This document shows, in pieces, positions 36,337 to 45,068 of a stretch of 64,000 nucleotides of DNA (position 1 is the stretch's first letter; every line of letters begins with the position of its first letter). The DNA comes from Massiliimalia timonensis. GTDB taxonomy: Bacteria; Bacillota; Clostridia; Oscillospirales; Ruminococcaceae. Location of the stretch: assembly GCF_900186585.1 (NCBI RefSeq), contig NZ_FYDD01000004.1:1-64000 (forward strand). Reading direction: 5' to 3'. A model generated the notes under the pieces. The model was not told where the DNA came from. It was given only the letters and a program-made list of their open reading frames with translations, and made no database searches. The position numbers and the translations under genes were made by a program.

Positions 36337-37626
36337 CTATACAAGTTCGCCAGTGCAGTGATCACCCTGAACGCCGGTAATGCGCACAGAAAAGATCTTG
36401 CGAGACAAAGGGAGGTCTGCCTTTACAAAAACAGGCACATAATTTTTGGTGTGTCCCTCCGTTCCCTCTTCGGTAACCGTGCATTCAAACAAAACGTCAG
36501 CCACGGCTCCAACCTGAGCCTTTAAAAATATTTCCCGGTTTTCCTGGGCTGCCTGCATCATTCTCCGGCTGCGCAGCTCTTTGGTGCGGCGGTCAAGCTG
36601 GCCGGGAAAAGCCGCGGCACGGGTACCCTCCCGCACCGAGTAGGAAAACACGTGCATCTGCGCAAAGCCGATCTTTCGGGCAAAGGACAGGGAGGCTTCA
36701 AACTCCGCCTCCGTTTCTCCGGCAAAACCCACCATAATATCGGTAGTGATGGCGCAATTCGGAAAATGGTTTCTCAGCTTATCCACCAAAGCTTCATAAA
36801 AGGCGGTGTCATAATGCCGGCGCATCCTGGCTAAGGTTTCATCACACCCGCTTTGCAGGGAAAGATGGAACTGCGGGCAAAATTTTTCCTGCCGGCTCAT
36901 CCGTTCAATATCATCATCGGAAAGGAGCTCCGGCTCCAGCGAGCCAAGCCTTACCCGGACGATCCCTTCGATCGAACAAGCAAGCTCGACTGCGTCGATC
37001 AGACGCAGTCCGCATTCCTTTCCATAAGAAGAAAGGTTGATGCCTACCAGCACTACCTCCTGATACCCGTTTTGGGCGATCTCCTCTAATTCCTCCCGCA
37101 GGGCATCCAGCGGTTTGCTCCGCACCGGGCCTCTCGCCTTTGGAATGATGCAGTAGGAGCAGTACCGGTCGCATCCATCCTCAATTTTCACAAAGGCGCG
37201 GGTCTTTTCTGTAAAGCGGGTAGTCTTCATGGATTCAAATCCTTCCCCGGCGCGGTGCGGGGTAATGTCGACAATACGCTCCCCTGTCGCCAGTGCCCTA
37301 CGGACATATTCCACCAGACGCGCCCGGTGGTAAGAGCCGGTGATGATCTGCGCTTCGGGCAGATGCTCCGCCTTTTCCGGAAAGGCCTGCGGCATGCAGC
37401 CGGTCAGCGCCAGCACAGCGTCTGGATTTTGCCGGCGAAACCGATGCAAAACCTGCCTTGTTTTTTTATCCCCAGAGGCAGTCACAGTACAGGAATTGAT
37501 GACATACACATCCGCCTGATCAGTATCCTCTACCAATTCAAAGCCTTCCGCGGCAAACCGTCCTTTCAGATTCTCTGTTTCATACTGGTTCACTTTACAA
37601 CCCAGTGTATAAAATGCAATTTTCAT
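36337..37626 (-). CDS. mtaB: tRNA t6A37 methylthiotransferase MtaB
   Basis: Converts t6A37 to ms2t6A37 in tRNA that reads ANN codons. An N-terminal UPF0004 domain (FYTLGCKVNQYETE with Cys, then INSCTV and LTGCMPQ) holds one 4Fe-4S cluster. The radical SAM domain has CDRYCSYCIIPKARG, and a C-terminal TRAM domain binds tRNA. The 429 residues fit. I chose the ATG at 37626 because GAGAGGAG precedes it and the protein then starts MKIAFYTLGC. It lies upstream of purL on the same strand and may be co-transcribed. Confidence 0.93.
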   Translation of the reverse strand: MKIAFYTLGCKVNQYETENLKGRFAAEGFELVEDTDQADVYVINSCTVTASGDKKTRQVLHRFRRQNPDAVLALTGCMPQAFPEKAEHLPEAQIITGSYHRARLVEYVRRALATGERIVDITPHRAGEGFESMKTTRFTEKTRAFVKIEDGCDRYCSYCIIPKARGPVRSKPLDALREELEEIAQNGYQEVVLVGINLSSYGKECGLRLIDAVELACSIEGIVRVRLGSLEPELLSDDDIERMSRQEKFCPQFHLSLQSGCDETLARMRRHYDTAFYEALVDKLRNHFPNCAITTDIMVGFAGETEAEFEASLSFARKIGFAQMHVFSYSVREGTRAAAFPGQLDRRTKELRSRRMMQAAQENREIFLKAQVGAVADVLFECTVTEEGTEGHTKNYVPVFVKADLPLSRKIFSVRITGVQGDHCTGELV

Positions 37627-37899
37627 CCTGCTGCTCCTCTCCAAATCATCTTTGTGCATTTTGTTTGGTAAAAAATAGCAGTTTAGCAGTGAGGCTTTGA
37701 GTTTCTATGTTAAAATTGTGACAATATGCCTAAATACGCTGTTTTCTATCTCTTGCAAGCCTCTTTTTACCATAAAAATACCCGGATATTCTATGTTTAA
37801 CCGCACAAAAATGAAAATAAATATTTGTGCATTTTCCACATATACTTTTTTTCTTTTTTCTTATTATACTTGATTTCTATTTTTTTTTCAAATTAGCTG

Positions 37900-37928
37900 T
37901 TGACATCGCTAATTTCTTCTGTTATATT
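37900..37928 (+). promoter_or_regulatory. Promoter of the HPr-like gene
   Basis: -35 TTGACA (37900-37905), 17 bases, -10 TATATT (37923-37928). A leader of about 80 bases follows. The 37660-37899 stretch is AT-rich and shows only weak hairpins. Confidence 0.7.
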
Positions 37929-38018
37929 GAGAGAGAAGCAAGGGAAAACGTCAGGAAGGCGCCCCTCTTGCGGGATCAGTTTATAGTATGGTTTGAATGA
38001 ATTAGGAGGTAATAGGTT

Positions 38019-38249
38019 ATGAAAACAGCAACTATCTTATTGAGCACCATTAACGATGTAAAAAGTTTTGTGAATATTGTATCAAAATATGATTTTGATG
38101 TAGATTTGACTTCTGGCAGATACGCAATCGATGCAAAATCCATCATGGGTATCTTCAGTTTGGATCTTTCCAAGCCGATCAAATTGGAAGCCCACACCGA
38201 TGACGGCGCTGCTTTCTTTGCTGAATTGGAAAGATTTATTGTAAAATAA
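38019..38249 (+). CDS. HPr-like protein lacking the catalytic histidine
   Basis: A 76-residue protein with the HPr fold pattern. AKSIMGIFSLDL (residues 39-50) matches the regulatory Ser46 segment of HPr, with Ser41 as the equivalent. The active-site loop normally holding His15 in HARPA reads STINDVKSF and has no His, so it cannot take part in the PTS phosphorelay. It thus recalls Crh, which keeps only the regulatory serine. Strong own promoter, AGGAGGT ribosome site and terminator suggest high single-gene expression. A regulatory role through HPr kinase is inferred. Confidence 0.78.
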   Translation: MKTATILLSTINDVKSFVNIVSKYDFDVDLTSGRYAIDAKSIMGIFSLDLSKPIKLEAHTDDGAAFFAELERFIVK

Positions 38250-38260
38250 GTGCTCTTTTC

Positions 38261-38297
38261 AAAACGGGCGGTACAAAATTTGTACCGCCCGTTTTTT
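38261..38297 (+). terminator. Terminator of the HPr-like gene
   Basis: A perfect stem AAAACGGGCGGTACAAA with its complement, ending in six T residues. Confidence 0.9.
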
Positions 38298-38298
38298 A

Positions 38299-38327
38299 TT
38301 TACGAGTATTCAGAAATGTGGTACAAT
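38299..38327 (+). promoter_or_regulatory. Promoter of the methyltransferase-rsmI unit
   Basis: -35 TTTACG (38299-38304), 17 bases, -10 TACAAT (38322-38327), directly behind the HPr-like gene's terminator. Confidence 0.6.
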
Positions 38328-38361
38328 AAAACCAGTACAGGAAAGGATCTATTTTTCTTTT

Positions 38362-39090
38362 ATGCTTTTAAATTCACGCTTTGAAAAGCTCACCGACGCC
38401 ATCTCTGTCTGCGTCACGCCGGAGCACCGTTTCGGCACGGATGCCTTTCTGCTCGCCGCCTTTGCGGCCGTGCGCAGAAAGGATGTGGTGTGCGACCTTG
38501 GAACAGGCTGCGGGATCATCCCCCTGCTTTTGTCCAGAAAGGAGCCGCCTAAAAAAATTTATGCGGTGGAAATCCAGGAACAGGCTGTATGCCAGCTGCA
38601 AAAGTCTATCACTTTTAGTCATTTAGAAGGTACCATTGTCCCAATTCATGCCGATTTAAAGAAGATCCCCGGCATTATGCCCGGAACACTTGACGTTGTG
38701 ACCTGCAACCCGCCTTATAAAGCAGGCGGGGCTGGAATCCTCAGCGAATTGACTGCCGAGCAGATCGCCCGCCACGAGATCCTATGCACCATTGACGACG
38801 TTTGCAGTGCGGCGGCAAGGCTGTTAAAGTTTGGCGGAAAGCTTTGTATCTGCCAGCGTCCGGAACGCCTGGCAGACGTGATCGCTGCCATGAGAACCGC
38901 AGGTATCGAACCCAAACGGCTGCGCTTTGTCGCCAAAACGCCGCAGGATGCCCCGTGGCTGTTCCTGATCGAAGGCAAAAAGGGCAGCAAGCCCTTTCTA
39001 CAGGTAGAGCCGACGCTTGCCGTTTACGACGGGGAAAATTTTTCAGAAGAAATGGGACAAATCTACGGTTGGGGCCAGCCGAAAGGATAA
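38362..39090 (+). CDS. trmN6: tRNA1(Val) (adenine-37-N6)-methyltransferase-like protein
   Basis: An SAM-dependent N6-adenine methyltransferase, 242 residues. Motif I is VCDLGTGCGIIPLLL (about 41-55) and the catalytic NPPY lies in VTCNPPYKAGG (about 114-124). The start DAISVCVTPEHRFGTDAFLL, with RFGTD..LL, is typical of the YfiC/YabB family. The activity on tRNA-Val is known for the E. coli member only, so the specific substrate is inferred. It overlaps no gene; rsmI follows 10 bases later, a pairing common in Firmicutes. Confidence 0.82.
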   Translation: MLLNSRFEKLTDAISVCVTPEHRFGTDAFLLAAFAAVRRKDVVCDLGTGCGIIPLLLSRKEPPKKIYAVEIQEQAVCQLQKSITFSHLEGTIVPIHADLKKIPGIMPGTLDVVTCNPPYKAGGAGILSELTAEQIARHEILCTIDDVCSAAARLLKFGGKLCICQRPERLADVIAAMRTAGIEPKRLRFVAKTPQDAPWLFLIEGKKGSKPFLQVEPTLAVYDGENFSEEMGQIYGWGQPKG

Positions 39091-39100
39091 GGAGTTTATC

Positions 39101-39925
39101 ATGTCAGTTTTGTATGTTGTGGGGACGCCTATCGGGAACTTGCAGGACTTTTCCCCGCGTGCCGTAAAAACCTTACGGGAAGTGGATTTTATCGCGGCCG
39201 AGGACACCCGCGTCACCCAAAAGCTGTTAAACCATTTTGAAATCAAAAAAAGCATGGTCAGTTATCACGAGCACAACCTGCGCGAACGCGGGGAGATGAT
39301 CCTTTCCCGCATCCTGGCTGGGGAAAGCTGCGCTGTTGTTTCGGATGCGGGGATGCCCTGTATCTCCGACCCGGGGGAAGACCTTGTAAAGCTGTGTGCT
39401 GGCGCCGGGGTGCCGGTGCGGGTCGTTCCCGGTCCAAGCGCCGCGGTCTCCGCCTTGGCGATCAGCGGGCTTACCACCACCCGTTTCACCTTTGAGGGTT
39501 TTTTAAGCACCACCCGAAAAAACCGTTTGGAGCATCTGGAATCCCTGCGGGAGGAAAAACGGACCATGATCTTCTATGAGGCGCCGCATAAGCTGCCCGC
39601 GACGCTGGAAGACCTAAAAACCTTCTTCGGCGGGGAGCGCCGACTATCCATCGCACGGGAACTTACAAAAATTTACGAGGAAGTGCGCCGTTTCACTCTG
39701 GACGAAGCAATCTCCTTTTATGAAACGCAGAAGCCTAAAGGGGAATTTGTACTAGTGGTAGAGGGCAAGCCAAAAGAGGAAGAGGAAAAGCCGACCTTAG
39801 AACAGGCGGTGGAGTTTGCTCGTTCTTTGATGACTCAGGGAGCCAAAGCGACTGAAGCGGCAAAAAATGCCGCCAAGGAAACGCCTTTTTCCAAAGCGGA
39901 GATTTACAAGAAATTACTGGATTGA
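39101..39925 (+). CDS. rsmI: 16S rRNA (cytidine-1402-2'-O)-methyltransferase
   Basis: Methylates the ribose of C1402 in the decoding centre. The 274 residues have the tetrapyrrole-methylase fold: LYVVGTPIGNLQDFSPRA at the start, AEDTRVTQKLL, and SDAGMPCISDPGEDLV, all RsmI signatures. The ATG at 39101 follows AAGGAG, and the protein then begins exactly as its relatives do; the longer frame overlaps the previous gene. Confidence 0.94.
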   Translation: MSVLYVVGTPIGNLQDFSPRAVKTLREVDFIAAEDTRVTQKLLNHFEIKKSMVSYHEHNLRERGEMILSRILAGESCAVVSDAGMPCISDPGEDLVKLCAGAGVPVRVVPGPSAAVSALAISGLTTTRFTFEGFLSTTRKNRLEHLESLREEKRTMIFYEAPHKLPATLEDLKTFFGGERRLSIARELTKIYEEVRRFTLDEAISFYETQKPKGEFVLVVEGKPKEEEEKPTLEQAVEFARSLMTQGAKATEAAKNAAKETPFSKAEIYKKLLD

Positions 39926-39979
39926 TCACATGGATTTCACAAACCTGCCGTAAGATAAGCTTGGAAAGGAAGGCTGTCT

Positions 39980-40651
39980 ATGGAAAAGATTTTAGTGGTG
40001 GATGACGAAGCAAGGATTCGTGATATTATCCGCCAATACATTGAATTTGAAGGATTCTCCTTTTACGAAGCGGATGACGGCCTTGCCGCCTACCAGATGG
40101 TAAAGGCAGAACCGTTTGATTTGATCATCCTTGATGTGATGATGCCAAATTGGGATGGGATCACCACCCTGCGCAAAATCCGGGAATTTTCCGAAGTCCC
40201 GGTCATTTTGCTCACTGCCAAAGGAGAGGAATACGACAAGGTATTCGGGTTCGACCTCGGCGCGGATGACTATGTCGTCAAGCCGTTCAGCCCAAAAGAA
40301 CTGATGTCCCGGGTGAAGGCGATCCTAAAGCGGGTGCACCGCGCCAAACCGGAAGAGGAAACGTACACGTTCCGCGGGCTTACCGTTGACCCGAAATCCT
40401 ATGAAATGAAGATCGACGGAAAGCCAGTCAACCTGACGCCCAAAGAGTTTGAGCTTTTGGTATATTTTATCCATAACAAAAACACAGTCATCACACGGGA
40501 CACACTTCTCAACCACATTTGGGGGTATGACTTTTACGGCGACAGCCGGACCGTAGACACCCATATCAAAATGCTTCGGGGAAATCTGGGCGAATACCGT
40601 GACCTGATCAAAACTATCTGGGGCGTAGGCTATAAATATGAAGAGTATTAA
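39980..40651 (+). CDS. OmpR/PhoB-family response regulator
   Basis: A 223-residue DNA-binding response regulator. The receiver domain has the acidic pocket DDE at 8-10, phospho-acceptor D52 in IILDVMMP, and Lys in DDYVVKPFS near 104. The winged-helix output domain (about 128-222) ends with the usual RTVDTHIKMLRGNL and GVGYKYE. It overlaps the histidine kinase start by 14 bases. No target sites or ligand genes adjacent reveal the signal. Confidence 0.92.
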   Translation: MEKILVVDDEARIRDIIRQYIEFEGFSFYEADDGLAAYQMVKAEPFDLIILDVMMPNWDGITTLRKIREFSEVPVILLTAKGEEYDKVFGFDLGADDYVVKPFSPKELMSRVKAILKRVHRAKPEEETYTFRGLTVDPKSYEMKIDGKPVNLTPKEFELLVYFIHNKNTVITRDTLLNHIWGYDFYGDSRTVDTHIKMLRGNLGEYRDLIKTIWGVGYKYEEY

Positions 40652-42059
40652 GCACAAAGTCTGGCTGGCTATTTTCGGCACGACAGCACTTGCGATCCTT
40701 GCTATTTGGATCTGTCAGGTTGTTTTGCTGGAAGAAAGCTACCTGACAGAAAAGAAAGGCGAAATGCTTGACGACACCCAAAAAGCTGTTTCCCTGATCA
40801 ATGATAAAGGGATTTTGCTTGCAACCGCTGATCTGAAGGAGCTTTCTGCCAACAATAACTATTGTATTGAGATCACCGATTTTTCTACCGGGCATTCCCC
40901 GCAGATCCTATCTATGCAGCCGATCGGAAGCAGGAATATCTTAGACGAGGATGAAACCCTGCGCACCCGCATCTTCCAGCTTTTAGAGCAGGAACAGACG
41001 GAATATGTCTTTTCCGACAGCTTTCCCGGCCAGCAAAACCCGCAATACTATGTAGGCGCCTCGTGGCAGACTAATGGAGATATGGATTATGTGGTGATGG
41101 TGGCTTCGGAACTGGCCCCGGTCCGTGAGGCGGTAAATACCATTCGATTCCAGTTGATTTGGATTTCGATCGGGCTTTTATTGATCGCAACCGTTTCGTC
41201 CTTTGTGATCGCACGCTCCTTGACCCGTCCTGTTGTACAGCTTTCCGCTGCGGCGCAGGAAATCGCCAAGGGGAACCTAAATACCTATGTGCCGGTGGAT
41301 ACCAAGGACGAGTTGGGACAGCTTGGGGAAAATTTTAACATGATGTCTAAAGAGATCTCCAAAGCAAGCGCCCTTCAACGGGAACTGATCGCAAATATCT
41401 CCCACGATATCCGCACCCCGCTTACCATGATCAAAGGATATGCGGAAACGATGAAGGATCTGACCGGAGACATCAAAGAAAAACGGGACGCGCAGTTGGA
41501 TATTATTATTGATGAAAGCGATCGGCTCAATGGATTGGTCAATGATATTTTAGATTTATCCAAGCTTCAGGCCGGGCAGATCGTGCCCGAATACAGCCAG
41601 TTCGATCTGGCTCAAAAACTGCGGGATATTATCCATCGGTACGACCTGCTCGCCACCAACGAAGGGTATCAGTTCACCCTTACGGCACCGCAGCAGGTAC
41701 TGGTATACGCAGACGAACAAAAAATCGAACAGGTCATTTACAACCTCATCAACAATGCCACCAATCATACCGGCCCGGATAAACGGGTGGATGTGGTCTT
41801 AGAGGATCATCCAGACCATGCTATTGTCAAGGTCATTGATACTGGCGCAGGCATCAAAAAAGAATACTTGCCGTTGATTTGGGATAGATATTACAAGCCG
41901 TATAAGAAAAAGGACCGCAAAGGTATGGGAACAGGGTTAGGCCTATCCATCGTCAAAGGGATCTTACAGGTACACCACTTTAATTTCGGCGTTACCAGTA
42001 CGGTGGGAAAAGGCAGTATCTTCTGGTTCGAAGTCAAAAAAGGGGAAGTATCGGAATAA
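40638..42059 (+). CDS. Sensor histidine kinase with HAMP domain
   Basis: A 473-residue membrane kinase paired with the regulator just upstream. An N-terminal helix (about 9-30), an extracytoplasmic sensor segment of about 140 residues, and a second helix (about 172-194) are followed by HAMP. The HisKA box is ANISHDIRTPLTM, and HATPase_c has N, G1 (DTGAGIKKE) and G2 (GMGTGLGLSIVKG) boxes. The sensor segment has no recognised ligand motif. It starts inside the regulator gene, so expression is coupled. Confidence 0.92.
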   Translation: MKSIKHKVWLAIFGTTALAILAIWICQVVLLEESYLTEKKGEMLDDTQKAVSLINDKGILLATADLKELSANNNYCIEITDFSTGHSPQILSMQPIGSRNILDEDETLRTRIFQLLEQEQTEYVFSDSFPGQQNPQYYVGASWQTNGDMDYVVMVASELAPVREAVNTIRFQLIWISIGLLLIATVSSFVIARSLTRPVVQLSAAAQEIAKGNLNTYVPVDTKDELGQLGENFNMMSKEISKASALQRELIANISHDIRTPLTMIKGYAETMKDLTGDIKEKRDAQLDIIIDESDRLNGLVNDILDLSKLQAGQIVPEYSQFDLAQKLRDIIHRYDLLATNEGYQFTLTAPQQVLVYADEQKIEQVIYNLINNATNHTGPDKRVDVVLEDHPDHAIVKVIDTGAGIKKEYLPLIWDRYYKPYKKKDRKGMGTGLGLSIVKGILQVHHFNFGVTSTVGKGSIFWFEVKKGEVSE

Positions 42060-42092
42060 CCAGCGCAAACTTCTGATAAGGAGATGACATAT

Positions 42093-42179
42093 ATGGATTT
42101 CGTTTTATGGATCGCGGTGGGTACCGCTATTCTATGCGCTTTTGTGGCTATCTATTTGGGGATGAGGAAGAAAAAATAA
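42093..42179 (+). CDS. 28-residue single-helix membrane peptide
   Basis: The short ORF reads MDFVLWIAVGTAILCAFVA and continues through IYLG to MRKKK: one hydrophobic helix with a basic cytoplasmic tail. TAAGGAG sits nine bases before the ATG, and the gene lies 33 bases after the histidine kinase and before a strong terminator, so it should be transcribed with the two-component system. Small single-helix proteins in this position can modulate a kinase or transporter; that role is inferred. Confidence 0.65.
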   Translation: MDFVLWIAVGTAILCAFVAIYLGMRKKK

Positions 42180-42243
42180 TTGCAGCTTGGCGAGACTCTG
42201 TATGTTCAACGTCCAAAATGAAATAGAACCTTTCAAATATCAC

Positions 42244-42280
42244 AAAAAGCGCTATCCCAATTTAGGGATAGCGTTTTTTT
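42244..42280. terminator. Bidirectional terminator between convergent units
   Basis: AAAAAGCGCTATCCC and its complement, loop AATTTA, with T runs on both strands. It serves the two-component unit and the convergent lipoprotein gene. Confidence 0.88.
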
Positions 42281-42902
42281 ACACGACCTCTGTTCCGCCC
42301 CATTCCACGACCGTAAAGCCAGTACGTTCAAAAGCGGTGATCTCCGGTTCTTCCACCGAAATGGGTTTTTCCAGCCCCTGATACGCCATGAACACCCGCA
42401 GTACACTGTCCGGCTTTGGGGTGACATCCAGTTCGGCGTGCTGGGTATATGCTTCCTCCTGGAACGTGATCAGGTTATACGGGTTATCCTGCATCCGCGG
42501 CAGCCAGTAAACGATAAATTCATTGTATTCCCGCGGAGTCAGCCCCATTTGTGACAGCTTTTCCCGCAAAAAAGCGGCAGTATCCTCCCCGGCAACGACA
42601 AAGCCTTTGCTCATGTCATATTCCGTATCCAATTCGCCCTCCCAGAACAAGTAAGAGTATTTCTCTCCATCTTCGGCGTTTACCAAAGTTCCGTCAGGAC
42701 GGGCTGTTACTGTCCAACCGTCTTGATACTCCGGGTAGGTGCAAAGCAGCTCCCCATCACAACGAAGCGCTACCGTAACTGTCTGCTCCCGCTCCGGATA
42801 GAGATAGATAATAGGCTTTTCCGCCGTTAACTCCTCCTGGCATCCGGTCAAGCCAGCCAGTAAAATCGCCGCGCCCATGATCGCCTGAAACCGTTTTTTC
42901 AT
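42279..42902 (-). CDS. Conserved lipoprotein of unknown function
   Basis: A 207-residue lipoprotein: signal with lipobox LAGLTGC, then a domain beginning EKPIIYLYPEREQTVTVAL and TYPEYQDGWTVTA, a pattern found in uncharacterised proteins of several phyla and assigned no function. The ATG at 42902 follows GGAGGTG and gives a proper signal peptide, whereas the longer frame does not. It is probably surface-exposed and monocistronic. Confidence 0.7.
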   Translation of the reverse strand: MKKRFQAIMGAAILLAGLTGCQEELTAEKPIIYLYPEREQTVTVALRCDGELLCTYPEYQDGWTVTARPDGTLVNAEDGEKYSYLFWEGELDTEYDMSKGFVVAGEDTAAFLREKLSQMGLTPREYNEFIVYWLPRMQDNPYNLITFQEEAYTQHAELDVTPKPDSVLRVFMAYQGLEKPISVEEPEITAFERTGFTVVEWGGTEVV

Positions 42903-43043
42903 GAAAGAACACCTCCAAACATATTCTGCCGCTTTCTTGTAGATCTTACTTTCAGTATAGAGGAACCCCGGGCAAAAAGCAACTTTCATTTTCCTTATAT
43001 TTTTGTTCTCCTCAGTAATATGCGAAAACAAAAAAGGGAAGCA

Positions 43044-43535
43044 TTATTGCTTCCCTTTCCTCAGTTCCATCGTAAAACCATTCCAATATGGGTTTTTATC
43101 CTGATGAAATTCCGATACCAAAAAACCGCACTTTTCATAACAGCGGATCGCCTTAATATTAAAACAGTATACTCGTAACGTTAACCGTTCCAACCCCATT
43201 TCTTCAAAAGACATTCGGATCAGTTCTTTCAAGATTTGGCTTCCAAGCCCCCGGCCCTGCGCCTGGTCCGGTAAAAGAAAACGGCAAATATGCGCAGTTT
43301 TCAACCTTTGGTCAATATGATCTAATTCTACACTGCCAACAGCTTCTTTTCCATCAAATGCCATGAGAATCTGGCTGCTTGGAACATTACACCTAGCTTT
43401 TATCTGCTCTTCGGTTAATGGATACTGATATACCTGTTTTCCGGCCCATTGCTGGAGATACGCCAAATCTTTTTCTGCATTCCATCCCACAATGACCTGG
43501 CAATCTTCTGTTTGCATCGGTCTTAGCTGAACCAC
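43044..43535 (-). CDS. GNAT-family N-acetyltransferase
   Basis: A 163-residue acetyl-CoA-dependent acyltransferase. The acetyl-CoA loop is LLPDQAQGRGLGSQIL (motif A, Q/RxxGxG/A), followed by MGLERLTLRVYCFNIKAIRCYEKCGF, as in RimJ/RimL-like members. It lies 25 bases after mnmA in the same direction, so it may be the last gene of the sulfur-transfer operon. The substrate is unknown. Confidence 0.82.
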   Translation of the reverse strand: MVQLRPMQTEDCQVIVGWNAEKDLAYLQQWAGKQVYQYPLTEEQIKARCNVPSSQILMAFDGKEAVGSVELDHIDQRLKTAHICRFLLPDQAQGRGLGSQILKELIRMSFEEMGLERLTLRVYCFNIKAIRCYEKCGFLVSEFHQDKNPYWNGFTMELRKGKQ

Positions 43536-43560
43536 CGAATCCCCTCTTCCCCAAGCGGCT

Positions 43561-44610
43561 TTATTCTTCCACTTCTTCTACAAATCCGCCGCCGATCACA
43601 ATTTCTTCCGGGGTGTAAAATACGATCGACTGCCCCTTTGCTACTGCACGCTGCGGAGCGTCAAACACAACCTCCGCCTTTTTATCCGGCAGAGGTGTGA
43701 CCGCCGCGCCAGCCAACGGTGCGACAGAACGGATCTTGACCTGCACATGGCAGGGCTCCAATGGTTTTCCAGTAGTCACCGTCACATCGCGAACCACCGC
43801 CCGGGAATAATATTCCTGCCCCGCATCGGCTAGGTAGATCCGATTTTCCACCGGGTCGATCCTTTTTACAAAAACAGGCCGTCCCAACGCAATGCCCAGA
43901 TGCTTGCGCTGGCCGATTGTATAATGGATGATCCCCTTGTGTTTTCCACATACTTCACCCTCTGGGGAGATGAAATCCCCCTCTTCCGGCACAGCCCCGG
44001 TGCGTTCCACGATATATTTGGCGTAGTTATTGTCCGGGATAAAGCAGATCTCCTGACTATCCGGCTTCTTGGCGCAAGGCAGCTTTGCCTCCTCTGCGAT
44101 TGCCCGCACCTGCTGTTTGTCCATGTGGTTGAGCGGGAACATCAGCCGGGTCAGCTCGCGCTGGGTCAGCCGGTACAGCATATAAGACTGATCCCGCTGC
44201 TTACATTCGCCTCTTGCCAGCAGTACCTCGCCGTCCCGTTCTATTAAGTCAGCGTAATGGCCGGTCGCCACATAATCGTATCCGTATTCATCCGCTGCAT
44301 CCACCAGCGCCTTAAATTTCACGGTAGGATTGCAGACTACGCAGGGGTTCGGCGTACGGCCGTTTTGGTATTCCCTGACAAAGTAATCCACCACACAGGA
44401 GGAAAACGCCTCGCTCATATCCTTGACATAAAGATGGATCCCCAACGCGTCAGCGGCTTCCTGCGCGTCGCGGACAGTCTGATCGTGCGCGGGGGACATC
44501 TTCAGCACGACCCCCGCCACATCATATCCCTTTTGTTTTAGCAGGTAAACGCAAACGGAGGAGTCAACTCCCCCGCTTAACGCTACCAAAACTTTTTTAG
44601 TGGCACCCAT
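43561..44610 (-). CDS. mnmA: tRNA-specific 2-thiouridylase
   Basis: Thiolates U34 of tRNA-Lys, -Glu and -Gln. The N-terminal PP-loop is VALSGGVDSS (8-17), the first catalytic Cys is in NPCVVCNPTVKF, and the second in SQEICFI. The C-terminal beta-barrel domains follow. The length of 349 is close to the usual 360. The ATG at 44610 lies 14 bases inside the end of nifU, implying translational coupling, and it gives the family's normal N-terminus. A much longer upstream frame is only overlap with nifU. NifS and NifU upstream supply the sulfur. Confidence 0.93.
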   Translation of the reverse strand: MGATKKVLVALSGGVDSSVCVYLLKQKGYDVAGVVLKMSPAHDQTVRDAQEAADALGIHLYVKDMSEAFSSCVVDYFVREYQNGRTPNPCVVCNPTVKFKALVDAADEYGYDYVATGHYADLIERDGEVLLARGECKQRDQSYMLYRLTQRELTRLMFPLNHMDKQQVRAIAEEAKLPCAKKPDSQEICFIPDNNYAKYIVERTGAVPEEGDFISPEGEVCGKHKGIIHYTIGQRKHLGIALGRPVFVKRIDPVENRIYLADAGQEYYSRAVVRDVTVTTGKPLEPCHVQVKIRSVAPLAGAAVTPLPDKKAEVVFDAPQRAVAKGQSIVFYTPEEIVIGGGFVEEVEE

Positions 44611-45031
44611 GGCACGCTTCACACTCGGTGTTGATGTCCCCAACAAACGGCGTTGGGTCGATCCCCTGCTTTTTAAAGTAATCTGCCAAAGCTGCCTTGA
44701 TCGCCTGTTCCGCCAAAACAGAGCAGTGGATCTTTGCCGGCGGAAGCCCATCCAGCGCTTCTACTACCGCTTTATTGCTCAGCTTCAGGGCGTCTTCGAT
44801 TTTTGCGCCCTTGATCATTTCCGTTGCCATAGAACTGGTTGCGATCGCCGCCCCGCAGCCAAAGGTCTGGAATTTCACATCGGTGATCACATCACCGTCA
44901 ATTTTTAAATACATCCGCATAATGTCGCCGCATTTTGCGTTTCCTACTTCCCCGATCCCGTCGGCATCTTTCATATCCCCAACATTCCTTGGGTTTGCGA
45001 AATGGTCTAACACCTTTTCAGAATATAACAT
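44597..45031 (-). CDS. nifU: Fe-S cluster assembly scaffold NifU/IscU
   Basis: A 144-residue scaffold on which the cysteine desulfurase builds Fe-S clusters. The three cluster ligands are C34 (KCGD), C59 (GCG) and C103 (HCS). The Asp after the first Cys is kept, and the start MLYSEKVLDHFANPRNVG is typical. A C-terminal extension ends in CEACHGCH, an extra Cys/His patch that some clostridial NifU proteins carry. Its gene lies 37 bases after nifS. Confidence 0.92.
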   Translation of the reverse strand: MLYSEKVLDHFANPRNVGDMKDADGIGEVGNAKCGDIMRMYLKIDGDVITDVKFQTFGCGAAIATSSMATEMIKGAKIEDALKLSNKAVVEALDGLPPAKIHCSVLAEQAIKAALADYFKKQGIDPTPFVGDINTECEACHGCH

Positions 45032-45068
45032 CGTGTTCCACGTTCCTTTCTTTCCTATTCTATCCCGC

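Noticed and set aside
37690-37765. Plus-strand hairpin GAGGCTT...AAGCCTC followed by T residues
   Set aside because: The loop is about 60 bases and the stem is only seven pairs, with no clear promoter; too weak to call a terminator or RNA.
44611-44751. N-terminal extension of MnmA by 47 residues
   Set aside because: It is only the end of nifU read in another frame; the family N-terminus begins at 44610.
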